This document shows positions 43,461-54,975 of a DNA stretch of 64,000 bases, piece after piece. The position numbers were made by a program, and so were the translations under genes. Source of the DNA: Hyposmocoma kahamanoa. Taxonomy: Eukaryota > Arthropoda > Insecta > Lepidoptera > Cosmopterigidae. The notes under the pieces were generated by a model. That model ran no database searches. It worked only from the letters and a program-made list of their open reading frames with translations, and was not told where the DNA came from. Within the stretch, counting starts at the first letter, position 1. Every line of letters begins with the position of its first letter. The stretch spans positions 8,723,975 through 8,787,974 of the forward strand of contig NW_020653200.1 in assembly GCF_003589595.1 (NCBI RefSeq), in the 5' to 3' direction.

Positions 43461-43462
43461 CG

Positions 43463-43780
43463 TATCAATTCAAATTCAAAATATTTATTTCGGTTCATGT
43501 CCATAGTGTGTTAGTTATAAAAACTTATAGACTATGTTAGTATGGGAAATTATTATTAAATACATCAAAACTAAAAATAAAAACTACATTAAATTATAAA
43601 CTAATCCCCTAGAACTTTGTGCTTTGAGTTTTAGTGCTTCCAAATTAACACAAGGCTGTTGGAACCACCACGCACACGGCGCATCAGAGAGGCAGTTCTC
43701 TTGCGTATTATTTCACAGCAGCTGTCGTTACGCCACTTCACGAACATGCGTGACGCGCTGCAACAACGTGGTTATCTCAA
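43463..43780 (-). mobile_element. Possible LINE 3' end
   Basis: The + strand starts CAAATTCAAAATATTTATTT, like the reversed tail of lepidopteran LINEs, and the minus strand has short open pieces (CAWWFQQPCVNLEALKLKAQ). The family is not identified. Confidence 0.3.
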
Positions 43781-43781
43781 C

Positions 43782-44848
43782 CAGTGTTGGACGTTAATCA
43801 ATTAAATTTCAATCAGAAATTCAATCAGATTAAAAAATCAATTCAATTGAAATCAATTGCAATGCAAATTGATTTTAATGGCAATTGATTTTAATTGCAA
43901 TTGATTTCAATTGAATTGATTTTAATTGCAATTAACTTAATTGCAATGAATTTTTTTAGTTCTAAGAAACAATTGATACTAACAATTAAAACCGAAAGTA
44001 CCGAATAAAAGTGTCATTACGAATATGGGTTAGGGGGTGGTTAGGGATGTGTCAGGGGGTGGGTTAGGGGTCGGTTGGGGGGTCGTTTGGGGGGTGGGTT
44101 GGGGTGTCGGTTGGGTGGTGGGTGGGGAGGCGGTTGGGGGGCCGGCTCGGGTGCCGGTGGGGGGCCGGTTCGGGTGCCGGTGGGGGGGTCAGTTCGGGGG
44201 CCGTTTGGGAGGCCGGTAGGGGGCCGGTTGGGGGGCCGGTGAGACGGCCGGTTGGGGGGTCGGTTGGTGGTCGGTAGGGGGGCCGGTTGGGGGGCTGGTT
44301 GATGGGCGGTCAGGGGTTTGTGACCTATCCCCTAATAAATCCCCTAACCCAACCCACCCACATACTCGCTCACCCACCTACTCACACACACCCACTCACC
44401 TGCTCACCCACCAACTAACCCCCCAATCCAAACCCGAACTCACTCCCTAAACCACCCCCCCTAACTTACCCCTAACCCCCCAACCAAAAAAAAAAAAAAA
44501 AAACTCCAACCCAGACCCTAACTCAACGCCTAACCCACCCCCTAACTCACCCCTAACCCCCACAACCCAAACCCTAACCCTCCCAACCCAAATCCTAACC
44601 CCCCAACCCAAACCCTAACCACCCAACCCAAATCCTAACCCACGCCCTTTTTTTTTTTTTTTTACCCCCTAACTCACTCTCTAACCCACTCCCTAACCCA
44701 CCCCTAACACACCACCTTTTACCCCCTAAACCTTAATTGCGGTTCTCGCAACTAACAATTGATCAATTGTTAATTGCTGTTTCGCAATTGACAATTAATT
44801 AATTGTCAATCTTTAATTGCCAGAACAATTAAATTTTGCCCAACACTG
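43782..44848. mobile_element. Foldback element with telomere-like G-rich/C-rich core
   Basis: The ends CAGTGTTGGACG and inverted CAGTGTTGGGCA resemble hAT-type termini. Next come arms made of AATTGATTTCAATTG-like repeats (43797-43980 and 44735-44840). The core is about 290 bases of strongly G-rich strand (44026-44315: GGGTTAGGGGGTGG, GGGCCGGTTGGGGGGCCGG) followed by about 400 bases of C-rich strand (44330-44730: CCCTAACCC, CCCAACCCAAACCCTAACC), broken by homopolymer A (44488-44504) and T (44648-44663) runs. So the whole is a large imperfect palindrome. No 8-bp duplication is visible. Open frames in it (Gly/Val or Pro/Thr-rich) are compositional. Confidence 0.65.
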
Positions 44849-44883
44849 CACAGCATTCTGAGTCCATTAATTATCAGAATCAA

Positions 44884-44967
44884 TGATAATAACAAACTAA
44901 TGAAGCGTCTTACACAAAAATATATGAATATCATGGTAGTCAAACATCATGATATTCAATAAATAAA
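44884..44967 (+). mobile_element. SINE B 3'-end fragment
   Basis: The link GATAATAACAAACTAATGAA is followed by a hairpin: GAATATCATG at about 44927 and CATGATATTC at about 44948 pair perfectly, then AATAAATAAA. Confidence 0.55.
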
Positions 44968-45300
44968 TGAGCCAATATTTTGTTTAGAAACATGATAAAT
45001 TAACCAAATTATATTTATAATCCCCCTTAACATTATAATTCTAAAATTTCGTTAGATGACTAATTACAAATCTGTATTAACAAGACAAATCTCGTGGGAT
45101 TAAGTAGTCTCCGCTTTAGACAAGCGGGTCAAAGTCACCCTTAATCTGGACTCTCCTATAACGCTTTCAATGAGAGTGTTTCGATCTAAGCTCAGCCTTC
45201 ACCAATCGGTTTTAATTTATTTCGGGCCAAACTTTCGAATAATATTACCTGTTTAGCTAATAAGTGCGCATTTGACCTTCATGGCGCTTAATGGAAAGTT

Positions 45301-45771
45301 AAAATACAATGCGATTTGTGAAGAAAATTATGCATACTAAGTCTTATTTGAATCCGCCATTTTGGTAGACACTACGAAGCCCATTATGTACACACGGTAC
45401 GACATTTTTTTGCTTAAAAAATTAATTAAGCCATTCGCATACCGTGTTGTTGTGTATCTCCCCAAGTACGGTTCCAGACCTCTAAAATTTTAACACTGTT
45501 TCAGAATTATATATGCAAGAAGAATATTTTAATAACGTTACTACTAATGTACTAATAATATAAACTAATGTAAATTAATGTAAACTTACAAACATGTTAA
45601 TTTAATAACAAATTGAACATTCAAAATTGTTTTGGAGCGGTGTAGGTTATAAAATAATCATTTAAATTTTTGGAGCAAAAAAGGCTGCCATTTTTCATTT
45701 TAGTGATGTATACCAAAATGGCGCACTGAAATAAGACTGTGTGATTTCCTTCACAAATCGCATTATATTTT
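45301..45771. mobile_element. Foldback MITE with ~75-bp arms
   Basis: The left arm AATACAATGCGATTTGTGAA, AGTCTTATTTGAATCC and CGCCATTTTGGTAGACA is repeated in inverse at 45700-45771. The middle of about 320 bases is AT-rich and non-coding. Confidence 0.7.
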
Positions 45772-46339
45772 GGATATTAGACAAGTATTGTGCTAAGGAC
45801 ACAAAGTAGAACGACATTGTAAACATTCATAAAGGAGACTCGGTAACTACAATAATACACGAAATTTGCACGTATTATGTTACGACGAATTAAATTTTTG
45901 TTACGGTTCTATAAACATATAATTCCCGCTTCTAAATAAAGAGCGCTCTGTAGAGTATTCTCAAAATAAGCTGTATGTGCTCTGATATGTAAATGAAAAC
46001 ATCACACTACACACGCTTTATTGACATAAGCAAATTGGTAGATACATACTTTTTTTTAACAAACATAAAGCCCTTAGTCCAGCATATCTACGAACATACA
46101 GAAACGTCACACAGAGTGTGACGTAAAAAATGGGCCGCCAATATTTTGATACAAAAATAGCCAGGTGTACCAAATAATACAAATATGTACAATCAAATGT
46201 TAACTGGCTACGAGAAAGCAATTCATCTCATTCGAAACTCCGGTGATTGATCGATAACGAACACGTTCTTGAGTTGTGAAAACGAATAAGTATATTTACT
46301 AAAAGCTCTTTTTTATGGTAGCAAATGATGGGAAGAAGA
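45772..46339. other. AT-rich, nothing recognised
   Basis: No supported features. Confidence 0.45.
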
Positions 46340-46770
46340 AGTCCTGCACCTGGTGGCACGCCTATCCTAAACAGTTAAATCGGAAAGATATGAGAGGCAC
46401 TGCCGCAACGTCTGTCACCCTGAATGTACGTTGACAAGTCCTATGTGCCTGTAATTCCGCCAGCACCCTTAGCGCCCAGTTAGGGCGCATTTATTCGACA
46501 CGAATTTCATCACACTCGCGCCATAACGTAAAAGCTAAATAAATAGAGCGCACTTTGCCATGACAGTTAGATGCACGCGGTCGCTGCGCGGCGGCAACGC
46601 GGCCTCCTCGCGGCGACTGCGCGGCGAGAGTGCAATGAAATTCGTATCGAATAAATGCGCCCTTGTTTCCCTTCAAACCCGGAACGCAATAATGCTCACA
46701 TTAATGCTTGACGGCAGAAATAGGTAAGGTGGCAGTACTCCCCTGGACGAACTCTTTCTGACAAAATATT
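46340..46770 (+). repeat. Dispersed repeat D, copy 4, split by a MITE
   Basis: D sequence (AGTCCTGCACCTGGTGGC, GATATGAGAGGCACTGCCGC, GTTGACAAGTCCTATGTGCC, CGCCAGCACCCTTA) is interrupted at 46483-46662 and resumes TTTCCCTTCAAACCCGGAAC, GACGGCAGAAATAGGTAAGG, CCTGGACGAACTCTTTC. Confidence 0.75.
46483..46662. mobile_element. MITE family E inside repeat D
   Basis: The ends GGGCGCATTTATTCGACACG and its inverse are near-perfect over 27 bp (one mismatch). The flanks are TTA and TTG. The core is very GC-rich (CGGTCGCTGCGCGGCGGC). 180 bp, non-coding. Confidence 0.85.
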
Positions 46771-47221
46771 TTTATTTTTTTTATAAAATATAAGTGCGCA
46801 TTTGCGCAAATATGTTTACATTCCAGAAAAAAGACCTAAGTAAAATGAATTTTTGAAGTTACAACATGCATGGTATTTTTTAATAGATTTCAGGAGCGCC
46901 AGGTTTTACCGTAGTCTGTTTCTTGACTCTCATGGACCACCCACATTTACTTTTCTTTTATCTAGTCTCGATTTTCCACTACCTCAGCTCTACTCTCGTT
47001 GACTATAAATTATGTGCTTATAGTGGAAGCATTTTTATACACTTTTTACACTGAACTTGTGTTTCCAGACATATGATTGATCGAAAGCGAACAGATGTTA
47101 GTGCTACGAAAAAAGATTACCTAAAGTATCGTTCTTGCTTCCGTAGAGCCGGCAGATCGCGTTCGGCATGTTGTATCAAAATTATAATTAAATACACGCT
47201 ACCCTGATTCATTTCTACTTT
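46771..47221. other. AT-rich, nothing recognised
   Basis: No supported features. Confidence 0.45.
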
Positions 47222-47560
47222 TTCTTTATTAATTAATTTATTTATTTAACTTTATTGCACACAAAACTGTACAAATGGCGGACTTAATGCCATTAGGCAG
47301 TCTCTATCAGTCAACCGGAGAGCAAGGTTCAGAAAAATTAACGGGCGGTGCATAACATTACAAGCTAAGATTAAGAACAGATAGAATCAGTTTATATATA
47401 CCTGATGGGAAATAAACATAGGTATATTACACACATAAATATACATAACAGAATACATGCCTAAACAAATACACAAATTGTGGATTAATTATAACAATGT
47501 CAGGCTAATGCGATGCAGATGAAGGCTCCAACATGAAATTGCGGATTGATTGCTTGAAAG
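47222..47560 (-). mobile_element. LINE 3' UTR fragment
   Basis: The + strand runs AATTTATTTATTTAACTTTA, CTGTACAAATGGCGGACTTA, GCCATTAGGCAGTCTC, CAGTCAACCGG. This is the reversed 3' end of the LINE family seen at 10272, also at 61890. No coding remains. Confidence 0.65.
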
Positions 47561-48632
47561 CTAGCCTAATCGGCGTTTTTTGAATATGCAATGGCATCCC
47601 CTGGTGGATCCGTTTTATTTTATATTATTTTCTACTCCCATCGGATCGGAATTATATTTTATTCCCACCTGATACCATGGTACTTCCGAGTTTATTTTTG
47701 GTAGGTACTGTGGTACACATAATAAGAAAATCTTTCAAAAGCTCTAAGAAATAAGTAAGAGATGACGCAAATTTGCAATTTGTTTATATTAATGAACATA
47801 AATTACACATAACAAACCCATTAACAAAGCGACGAATACGTTACTTTTAACTGGGAATAATAGCATAGTCAGTCACTGTTTAGGAAAACTTATATTTTAA
47901 ATATTACTTAAGGTTGATTTTTTTTCTTACTTTTGATTTGCTGTGACAATATAATCTTAGATGTGACAATATAAGCGACCTGTCGCAAAAAATGTGATTG
48001 TCTGTGATAATAATAACTTTTTATGATTACAATTGCTCAGTAAATTAATATTTGATTTTATTTATTTAAAACTTCTTTTTTTACTGTACTTACCTAACAA
48101 ATACAATGAGGGGCTTCGTTGGGAGTTGTTCAGTTAGGATTTAAAATTGGCGGTGGATCAGTTGTCGGAGATTAAATGGGATTAGTCCTTCCGAGTCGTA
48201 TAAAGTTCATCTTAGTACTTTCATCTTCTTAGTATTTTCATGTTATACTACTTTTTGTCTATTTTTTATATTATTTAGAGCAATCAATGTTTCTTCGTCA
48301 GATCAAAGAGAACTCACACCAATTTTTACACATTTTAGTCGTTTCTCTCTGTCTGTGAAAATCACTCAATCTCAGTTCTCGTTTTAGATCCATTGTGTTA
48401 CTCTTATTGATACGACTCTAATCAATTTCCCAAAGTTTGTACCACTATGTAGGACCATAATAAAATGTAAAGCCGTGTATAAGGAGTCAATTTGTTCAGG
48501 TTAATTTCACTTGTCGTTATTTGAAAGGGTTTACTCTCTTGGAATGGCATTGAATATTATTTGATATTTTATGAACATTTTAATTAGCCACGTTGTTTGC
48601 ATACACACAATGCAGAAGTTTTTACACTGATG
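47561..48632. other. AT-rich, nothing recognised
   Basis: No supported features. Confidence 0.45.
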
Positions 48633-48845
48633 CTGAGATTTGTAAAACGAACTTTAACTTAGACCAAGCAAAACTGGCGAGCAAAACAAATTTTTCTTAA
48701 TTACAAAATGAACTTTTTCTAAGTCTAAGCAAGAAATTACGAAGTAAACACAAAGTTACGTTTAATTTCCTGCTTAAACTTATGCAGTTCGTTTTGCGCG
48801 CAGTTTTTGTATAATCGAAGTCTAAGTTCGTTTTGTAAATCTCAG
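48633..48845. mobile_element. MITE with CTGAGATTT ends
   Basis: The left arm CTGAGATTTGTAAAACGAAC and the right end GTTCGTTTTGTAAATCTCAG are inverted copies, with further pairing inside (AAACTGGCGAGCAAAAC against GTTTTGCGCGCAGTTTT). 213 bp, no obvious duplication. Confidence 0.7.
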
Positions 48846-50057
48846 ACGCAGACTGTAACTAAATACTTTATTTACTTAGTTTTGGCCTACGTGTGAGATA
48901 AAGCCATATTACATTTCTGCATATCTATCAGCATAGCTGTTTAAAAAATGTATAACGTAAATAAAAACGTTAAAAACATACACGTTAAAGTGTTGAATAT
49001 CATAATCAGTAATGCGTAGGACCTATTTAAGTTGCTGGTATTTGCACTATTGTGCACCTACTACTACCTAAACATTTATATTTGAACGAACATAAAATCA
49101 ACGGGCACTGCGGAGTGTAACGTGTATTACGGTGTACGTATCACAACGCTTAAACCGTTCTTGAAATATTTGGATATTACAGTGAACTATGAGAATGTCA
49201 TAGAAAAAAATCCTTGTACTGTATATTTTGTTGTGGTATAAATAATATCTACTCATGGATATTAGATGAACGCTAAAAATAAGTTGAATTATGATAGATA
49301 ACTATGTTCTTCCTTAGTCTGAGCGCTGGCCACATAATTACAGAATGTTTAATGATTTCATCATCATTGAAGAAATTATTGATGTCTTTATTTTTTCAAA
49401 TAAAATGTTTTTTGTATATATGGCCAGTAACATTATTATCATAATTCGCCCTTGCTTTAGTGTTCATCTAAAATATGTCCACTAATATAATAACTAAGCG
49501 ACCGTTTTTCACTTACAAAAGACATAATTTGTCTTTATAAGTTAGTTCATTATAATAATGTTTGCTGTGTTGCAAAAAGACGAAATAAAGCAATATTATC
49601 ATTATTAGACACTTATCCAAATAAGAGTAAACAACTAAAAAAAAATGAACAAAACAACTTTATTTTGTGTTGTTGTTTTTGTGTACTTACATAAAAACCT
49701 TAAGTCAATCATAGATTTATGTTATGATACTACGAGCTACATTCCGACCATTCTTGAAACCCGCCTTCGCTCTTAATGAAATATCTACAATTTATTTAAG
49801 GTTCAACCTTGTTTATTTATTGTAGACTGCCTCGCCGAGACTTATATAGTTTCTAATATTTTTTTCTTATATTATCTCTAATCTATATCTTTAATTTAAC
49901 TGAAGTCCAAAGTCGTCTACTGGGATGCAGGTTGAAAAACGATATGACATTTGAAAATCAGGAAAACTGCAGTTATTAGTACCTATAACAACAACGTTTG
50001 GCAATATGCCCAATGAACTAATTGTAAGATTTATAATTTTGATTTGTTTATAAACAG
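48846..50057. other. AT-rich, nothing recognised
   Basis: No supported features before the candidate exon. Confidence 0.45.
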
Positions 50058-50288
50058 TTATCTTCAAAAGCAAAGATAGACCGGTGGTTCTCGCTGCTTC
50101 CAACAACACCAGCGCTTTCGAGACCTGAGAGTGGATTTGTTTCCGGAGTGGAAGATGGTGCTGATGCTGCTACCCTCGCTGAGGCCAGGAACCTTCTTCT
50201 TCAATTGGGAGCCAAGAAAAAACGGCGCCTCCTGCCTTTACGCTTCACTAGACGAAAGATCTTAGTTAATAAACATTCGTTGCTATAA
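50058..50288 (+). CDS. Candidate terminal exon, unassigned
   Basis: After a possible acceptor TATAAACAG a + frame is open for 76 codons to TAA 50286-50288. It reads KAKIDRWFSLLPTTPALSRP, then ESGFVSGVEDGADAATLAEA, then a basic end KKKRRLLPLRFTRRK. Composition is unlike the AT-rich flanks and unlike a retroelement. The order (Phe-Leu-Pro, Pro-rich, ESG followed by an acidic stretch, then a Leu-rich helix) loosely recalls the C-terminal part of vertebrate NOS1AP. It starts in phase 0, so it could replace the 37580 exon after LTLLPQ. It may equally be the last exon of another gene or a pseudogene piece. The acceptor is only moderately good. Confidence 0.45.
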   Translation, partial: LSSKAKIDRWFSLLPTTPALSRPESGFVSGVEDGADAATLAEARNLLLQLGAKKKRRLLPLRFTRRKILVNKHSLL

Positions 50289-51675
50289 TGTCCAATTCAA
50301 CTGCCGTATGTTGTTCGAAGTGCCTTTAAATAAGTCCGTATGGCTTTGTTATCGATTTCGTTCCCGCTTTACCACGTCACAGATTAAGACCTTGAATACT
50401 AAACATATCGTTTTAAATCTAAGTTTGAAGTTTCAGCGTATGGTTTATATATACGTATATTGTTCATACTTTTTGGGGGGCCTTGGCTTGAGTTTGAGTC
50501 ACGGAAAACATAAAAATTGCTAGCCTGTAACGTAGAAAACTCGTTTAAGGGAACAGAATGTAAAAATTTTAAGTTTTCGTTTGTCACACTTTCGTTTATC
50601 GTCGCAACTTATTAGACGGTTTATCATAGATCGTGTCAGTAATTTAATTTAACAGTTGATAAACTACGCAAAATGACAGAAGTTTTAAATAGCAGGAGCA
50701 AGGCCAACAATCGTGTGGTCCGTAGGAATAGTCTGTCATAATCCCAACTACAACGGACACTAAATGAAATGACACTTGAATAATGTACGCATCGCCTTTA
50801 GTGCAATTTTCACATGTTAAGCATAGTATTATACCATAATTGAAAAGTATTATTACAATACATACAACTAACGTATGTAATATGTACGTTTACCTCACAC
50901 GACGAGCGGTATCAATACGTCATTAACATTGTAGTGGAAAATGGTCTCAGTAGAATTCTTGTATGGTGCTTTTGATAGGTCACATTTCTTATTTTAGTTT
51001 ACAAAACGTCGTAATTGCAGTTTATCATATTTTTCTACGACATAGATATGGACAGTACCTACTTACCATTATGTACGTGGATGTAATTAATAAAATATAC
51101 AGTGTTCCATCGTAAGAATCGGGCTTATTTAATACTACATTTTTGTATGTATTTTCTTCTCTTGCTTTTTTTTTAAACGGCTATCTGTTTCTGAACGTTA
51201 TAGTCTCAGACATGATTTATTATGCTCTATGACGATTAATAAACACCTATACATCAGGAGGGCGACCGTCGATCTCAAAGTCATTAATCGTAAACAGTTT
51301 TTCATCGCAAAAAATAATTTTTCATAGCGCCGACGCCTTATCGTTATCGTTATTTAGAAGTCAAAACTGGCATTTCTTACATTTCTGCGATTTTGTCGCA
51401 CTTTTTAAATTTCATCTCATTCTAGTGTGTGTTAAATATGTGGAATTCATTGACCTATTTGTTGTTAAGTCAATGGTGGAATTATAAAGTTATCAGAATC
51501 TGAGTGTATGCGGGAAAAAAGTTTTTGTTTTTCCAGTTTTTACACAAACTAATTTTTATATGTATATTTTTTAAGTTATTATTTGTTATCGTTTTAAGTT
51601 ACTGGTTCTATAATCAATGCACAATAAATAAATAATAAAATTATTGTCATTCGGCTTAACACTGTCAAAGTTTCA
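50289..51675. other. AT-rich, nothing firm
   Basis: 51251-51360 (GGAGGGCGACCGTCGATCTC and onward) weakly resembles 29110-29190 and may be a shared repeat. Otherwise nothing. Confidence 0.4.
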
Positions 51676-51840
51676 GAGTCGTATTCTAGAACTCTACTCA
51701 ATGCTCAAGTCAGGATTTGAGTATGGTTTAAAGCACTCGAAATCATACTCAAGTCCCTGCCATTAGGGTCGTATTTCCAGTGCTTGTGTTGCCAGTGCAA
51801 TCCTGACTTGAGCATTGAGTATAGTTCTAGAATACGACCC
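51676..51840. mobile_element. MITE family C, copy 3
   Basis: It starts GAGTCGTATTCTAGAACTCT (first G changed) and ends TCTAGAATACGACCC, 165 bp, with the internal TTAGGGTCGTATTTCCAG present. The flanks are TCA and TAA, so the duplication has decayed. Confidence 0.8.
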
Positions 51841-52778
51841 TAAGATTGTTTAACTCAAGAACTAGGGCAATTTGCCGTATAATATATTTCATACTAAAGA
51901 ATTGGAATTTAAATTGAATTATTGAAGAAAAAATGTAACCTAGGATCTGGCAGTATGACTTAGACGCCTTAGTCTGTCCCAAAAGACGTAAAATTTTACT
52001 AATATTATGGTAGGTTATTCATTGGTCGATCAATTTTATAGACCACTTTGCCGATGACGAATTGCTTATTGAGTTTACGCCTATGACTTTGAAAACCGTA
52101 ATTTGAAGTTCTGCGGTCATCCCCCTGGTTAGTAACATATTTGTAGGTCATAGCTTTACCTCGATACGTTTTTTCATTATTATTTGATTAGTTTTCAATA
52201 CGTAAAAGGATATCCTATGAACAATAAAGCATTTTGCATTTTTAGATTTAGGTAGGTACTTAACTCTTTTTTAGTGCGTAAGTATTGTGCTATTCTGAAT
52301 CAAAATAATTCAATATTTTTAAATGTAAGTAGTATAATACTGCATACAGCGACCAAATATTTTTGGATGTACTTATTAATAAACAGATTTCTCTAGTAAA
52401 AAATTATAAGATAAAAAGTTTTTGATAAACTTGTTTATTAACATTCACTTGACAATTTCTCGGAAACATTCCATTTGTAGAAACGATTTTCTTAGCATAT
52501 GCCTATAGATATATTTATAAAACTTGGCAACTAGAAACAATACATGTATTACATATTGTTTCGCTACAGTCCGATTGTGCTAAGTACATATTTTCAAATG
52601 AAATGAAAGCGAGCTTATAACATTGAAAAGCTTCCAACACGATAACACGGGGTTTCAGGTAATATAACTAGCTCATTAAATAAGAAAATATGACCTGACC
52701 CAGTAACTCTGCCCGGGTAGAAACGTTTCAAGTTTAAAATATGCCCAGCTTGTAGATTTTTACCATGTCCATGGGGGT

Positions 52779-52779
<1 letters not shown>
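51841..52779. other. AT-rich, nothing recognised
   Basis: No supported features. Confidence 0.45.
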
Positions 52780-52828
<49 letters not shown>

Positions 52829-52838
52829 NNNNNNNNNN

Positions 52839-52923
<85 letters not shown>

Positions 52924-52999
52924 TGAGTGTGTGCGTGCGCGCGGGCGTGTGTGTGCGTGAGTATGTGTATGAGTGTGTGTGTGTGAGAGAGAGAGAGAG
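52780..52999. repeat. TG/CGTG/GA microsatellite with sequence gap
   Basis: A TG run from 52780, ten Ns at 52829-52838, more TG to about 52884, then GTGC tetranucleotides to about 52924, interrupted TG, and a GA run at 52985-52998. Cys/Val and His/Thr frames across it are artefacts. True length is unknown. Confidence 0.95.
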
Positions 53000-54194
53000 G
53001 GTTAAGCAGAGCTTACCCGCACACATCTTTACCATTTTTTCATCCCATCACAAGTATGTTTCACATGAACTCTCGTCGGAATCTATGAGTTACGTGTGAT
53101 GATGACTAAATGAAGAACATATTTCATAAAAATATGTAACGCAGTTGAAATCGTTTTTAATGGCGCGTAATTCGGAAAACGAGACGAGTTTTTGTGAACC
53201 TCCATTCTTTTTAATATTAACGAACAATATTAATGATTTAATTGATATATTAGGTCACAGTCGTATCGTATTATCATAGCAATTAACAAAGCGGTTGTGG
53301 TTAGAACGTCAATATCATTGATATATGAGTAAGAAGGTATAACACATTATGTTCCGATAGAATGCCCGAAAAAAAAATTTTTAAGTACAATAGGTTTATA
53401 TCTTTACAACTGGATGAAATAGTGAGAATGCATATTTTAATTTTGGAACCAATATGCAAAACAACTTCATAGCGCAATTGCGGAAAAATTCAATTATATT
53501 CGTGCCATATTTCACATCGGATACTCATGTCTTTAAACAAGATTTGGATTGTGTATTTTTATCCTAACTCTAGTTAAAAAAACTTGCATTTAATTTTATT
53601 CCATTTAAAAATTGTTAACTAAAAGGCACTAATATACATAGGAAATTTTTATATGTTAGATAAATTAATGTTTCGGAACGTTCAAAAATGTTTTTTTGGA
53701 ATATCGATTTTACATCGAAACACTGGACTTCAAATCTCATATAGTACTTACGCGTATGTACTTAGCGATGGTGCGTTTGTGTTTTAAGTTAATCAACGGA
53801 ATTGTTGTATTCGAAATCGACTGTAAAAGATATGTCTTTAGATAAATATAAAATATGTAATCTTAAAATTGTGCGAATGGTGTAGCTTATAGTAAGTATT
53901 TAAAAGTATTTAAAAATGTTATAGTAAAACTTATTTTTAAGATGTAAATTGTATTGCGTTCCTAAGCATGTCTCTGTTTTTCAGTAGTACAAGCCCAAAT
54001 CAAAATAGCTCATTTTTTGAGACAACTGTATTCAGAGTTTGTAAATTTTATTGTGAATAAACCATTGGGCAACAACACATTTGGGCCTATTGATGCTATT
54101 TACGACTCGTGGATTTGCGCGCCGAATACGCCTCAGTTTTTTTTGTAAACCATTCTGAATTAGATGCCTTTGAGATAGGCCGCTGTACTATAAA
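53000..54194. other. AT-rich, nothing recognised
   Basis: No supported features. Confidence 0.45.
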
Positions 54195-54975
54195 ATCACC
54201 GTTCATCATCATCATTTCAACCAAAAGGCGTGCACTGCTGAAAATAGGCCTCCCCCAAAGACTGCCACGACGACATGTCCTGGGCCGCTTGCATCCAACG
54301 GATTCCCGCAGCCGTCACTAGATTATCAGTCCAACTTGTGTGTTGTCTGCCTACGCCGCGTCTATCGTTACGCGATCGCCACTCGGGAACTGTTCGGCCC
54401 CATCGGCCATCTGTTCTGCGGGACTTAACTTTCACTTAAGTTTTGCAATTCTTAGTGCTATGTCGGTTTGTCTGCATCCCTTACGGATATCCTCATTACT
54501 GATGTCATAAGGAAACTCCGAGCATTACCCTTTCCATTGCCCTTTAAGTGACCCTGAGCCTTCTTTTGAGGCCCATTGTGAGCGATCACGTTTCAGTGCC
54601 GTAAGTCATCACTGGCAACACACACTGATCGAAGAGTTTTGTCTTGAGACACTGTGATATTTTGGACAAGAAGACATGGCGTAATTTCCCGAACGCTGCC
54701 CAGCCGAGTTGGCTTCGACGATTATGGTTCGACGATTGACCTCTTTCTCGAAGTTGAACCTAGGATTATGTATACCTAGATAATTTGTCCTAGGTATACA
54801 TAATCGTCAAAAACTTCTAGTGTAGAGTTTCCTATCTTCACGGGAGTTGTCCGTATATGGTTATCGACATGATCTACGTCTTGTCCATGTTCATTTTAAG
54901 ACCGGCTCTTTCGGAGGCTCTACTGAGGTCATCGAGCATTGTAATGTGGTCCTCCATTGTCCTAGCCATGACTAC
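54195..54975 (-). mobile_element. RTE-like LINE, RT C-terminal half
   Basis: From 54975 downwards the minus strand reads DDFVVMARTMEDHITMLDDL (after the catalytic motif), GLKMNMDKT, a broken DDYVYLGQI-like motif, QLGWAAFGKLRHVF, VLPVMTYGTETWSL, then SRRTDGRWGRTVPEWRSRND and WMQAAQDMSSWQSLGEAY, ending at an ATG/ATC-rich tail near 54200. Several stops and frameshifts. Same broad type as the copy at 1-1125, but a distinct sequence. Confidence 0.85.

Noticed and set aside
44037..44377. Gly/Val-rich + ORF and Pro/Thr-rich - ORF in the G-rich block
   Set aside because: They are translations of a low-complexity G-rich/C-rich repeat, open on both strands for compositional reasons only.
52760..53099. 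Cys/Val and His/Thr repeat ORFs
   Set aside because: They are frames of a TG microsatellite that run through the N gap.
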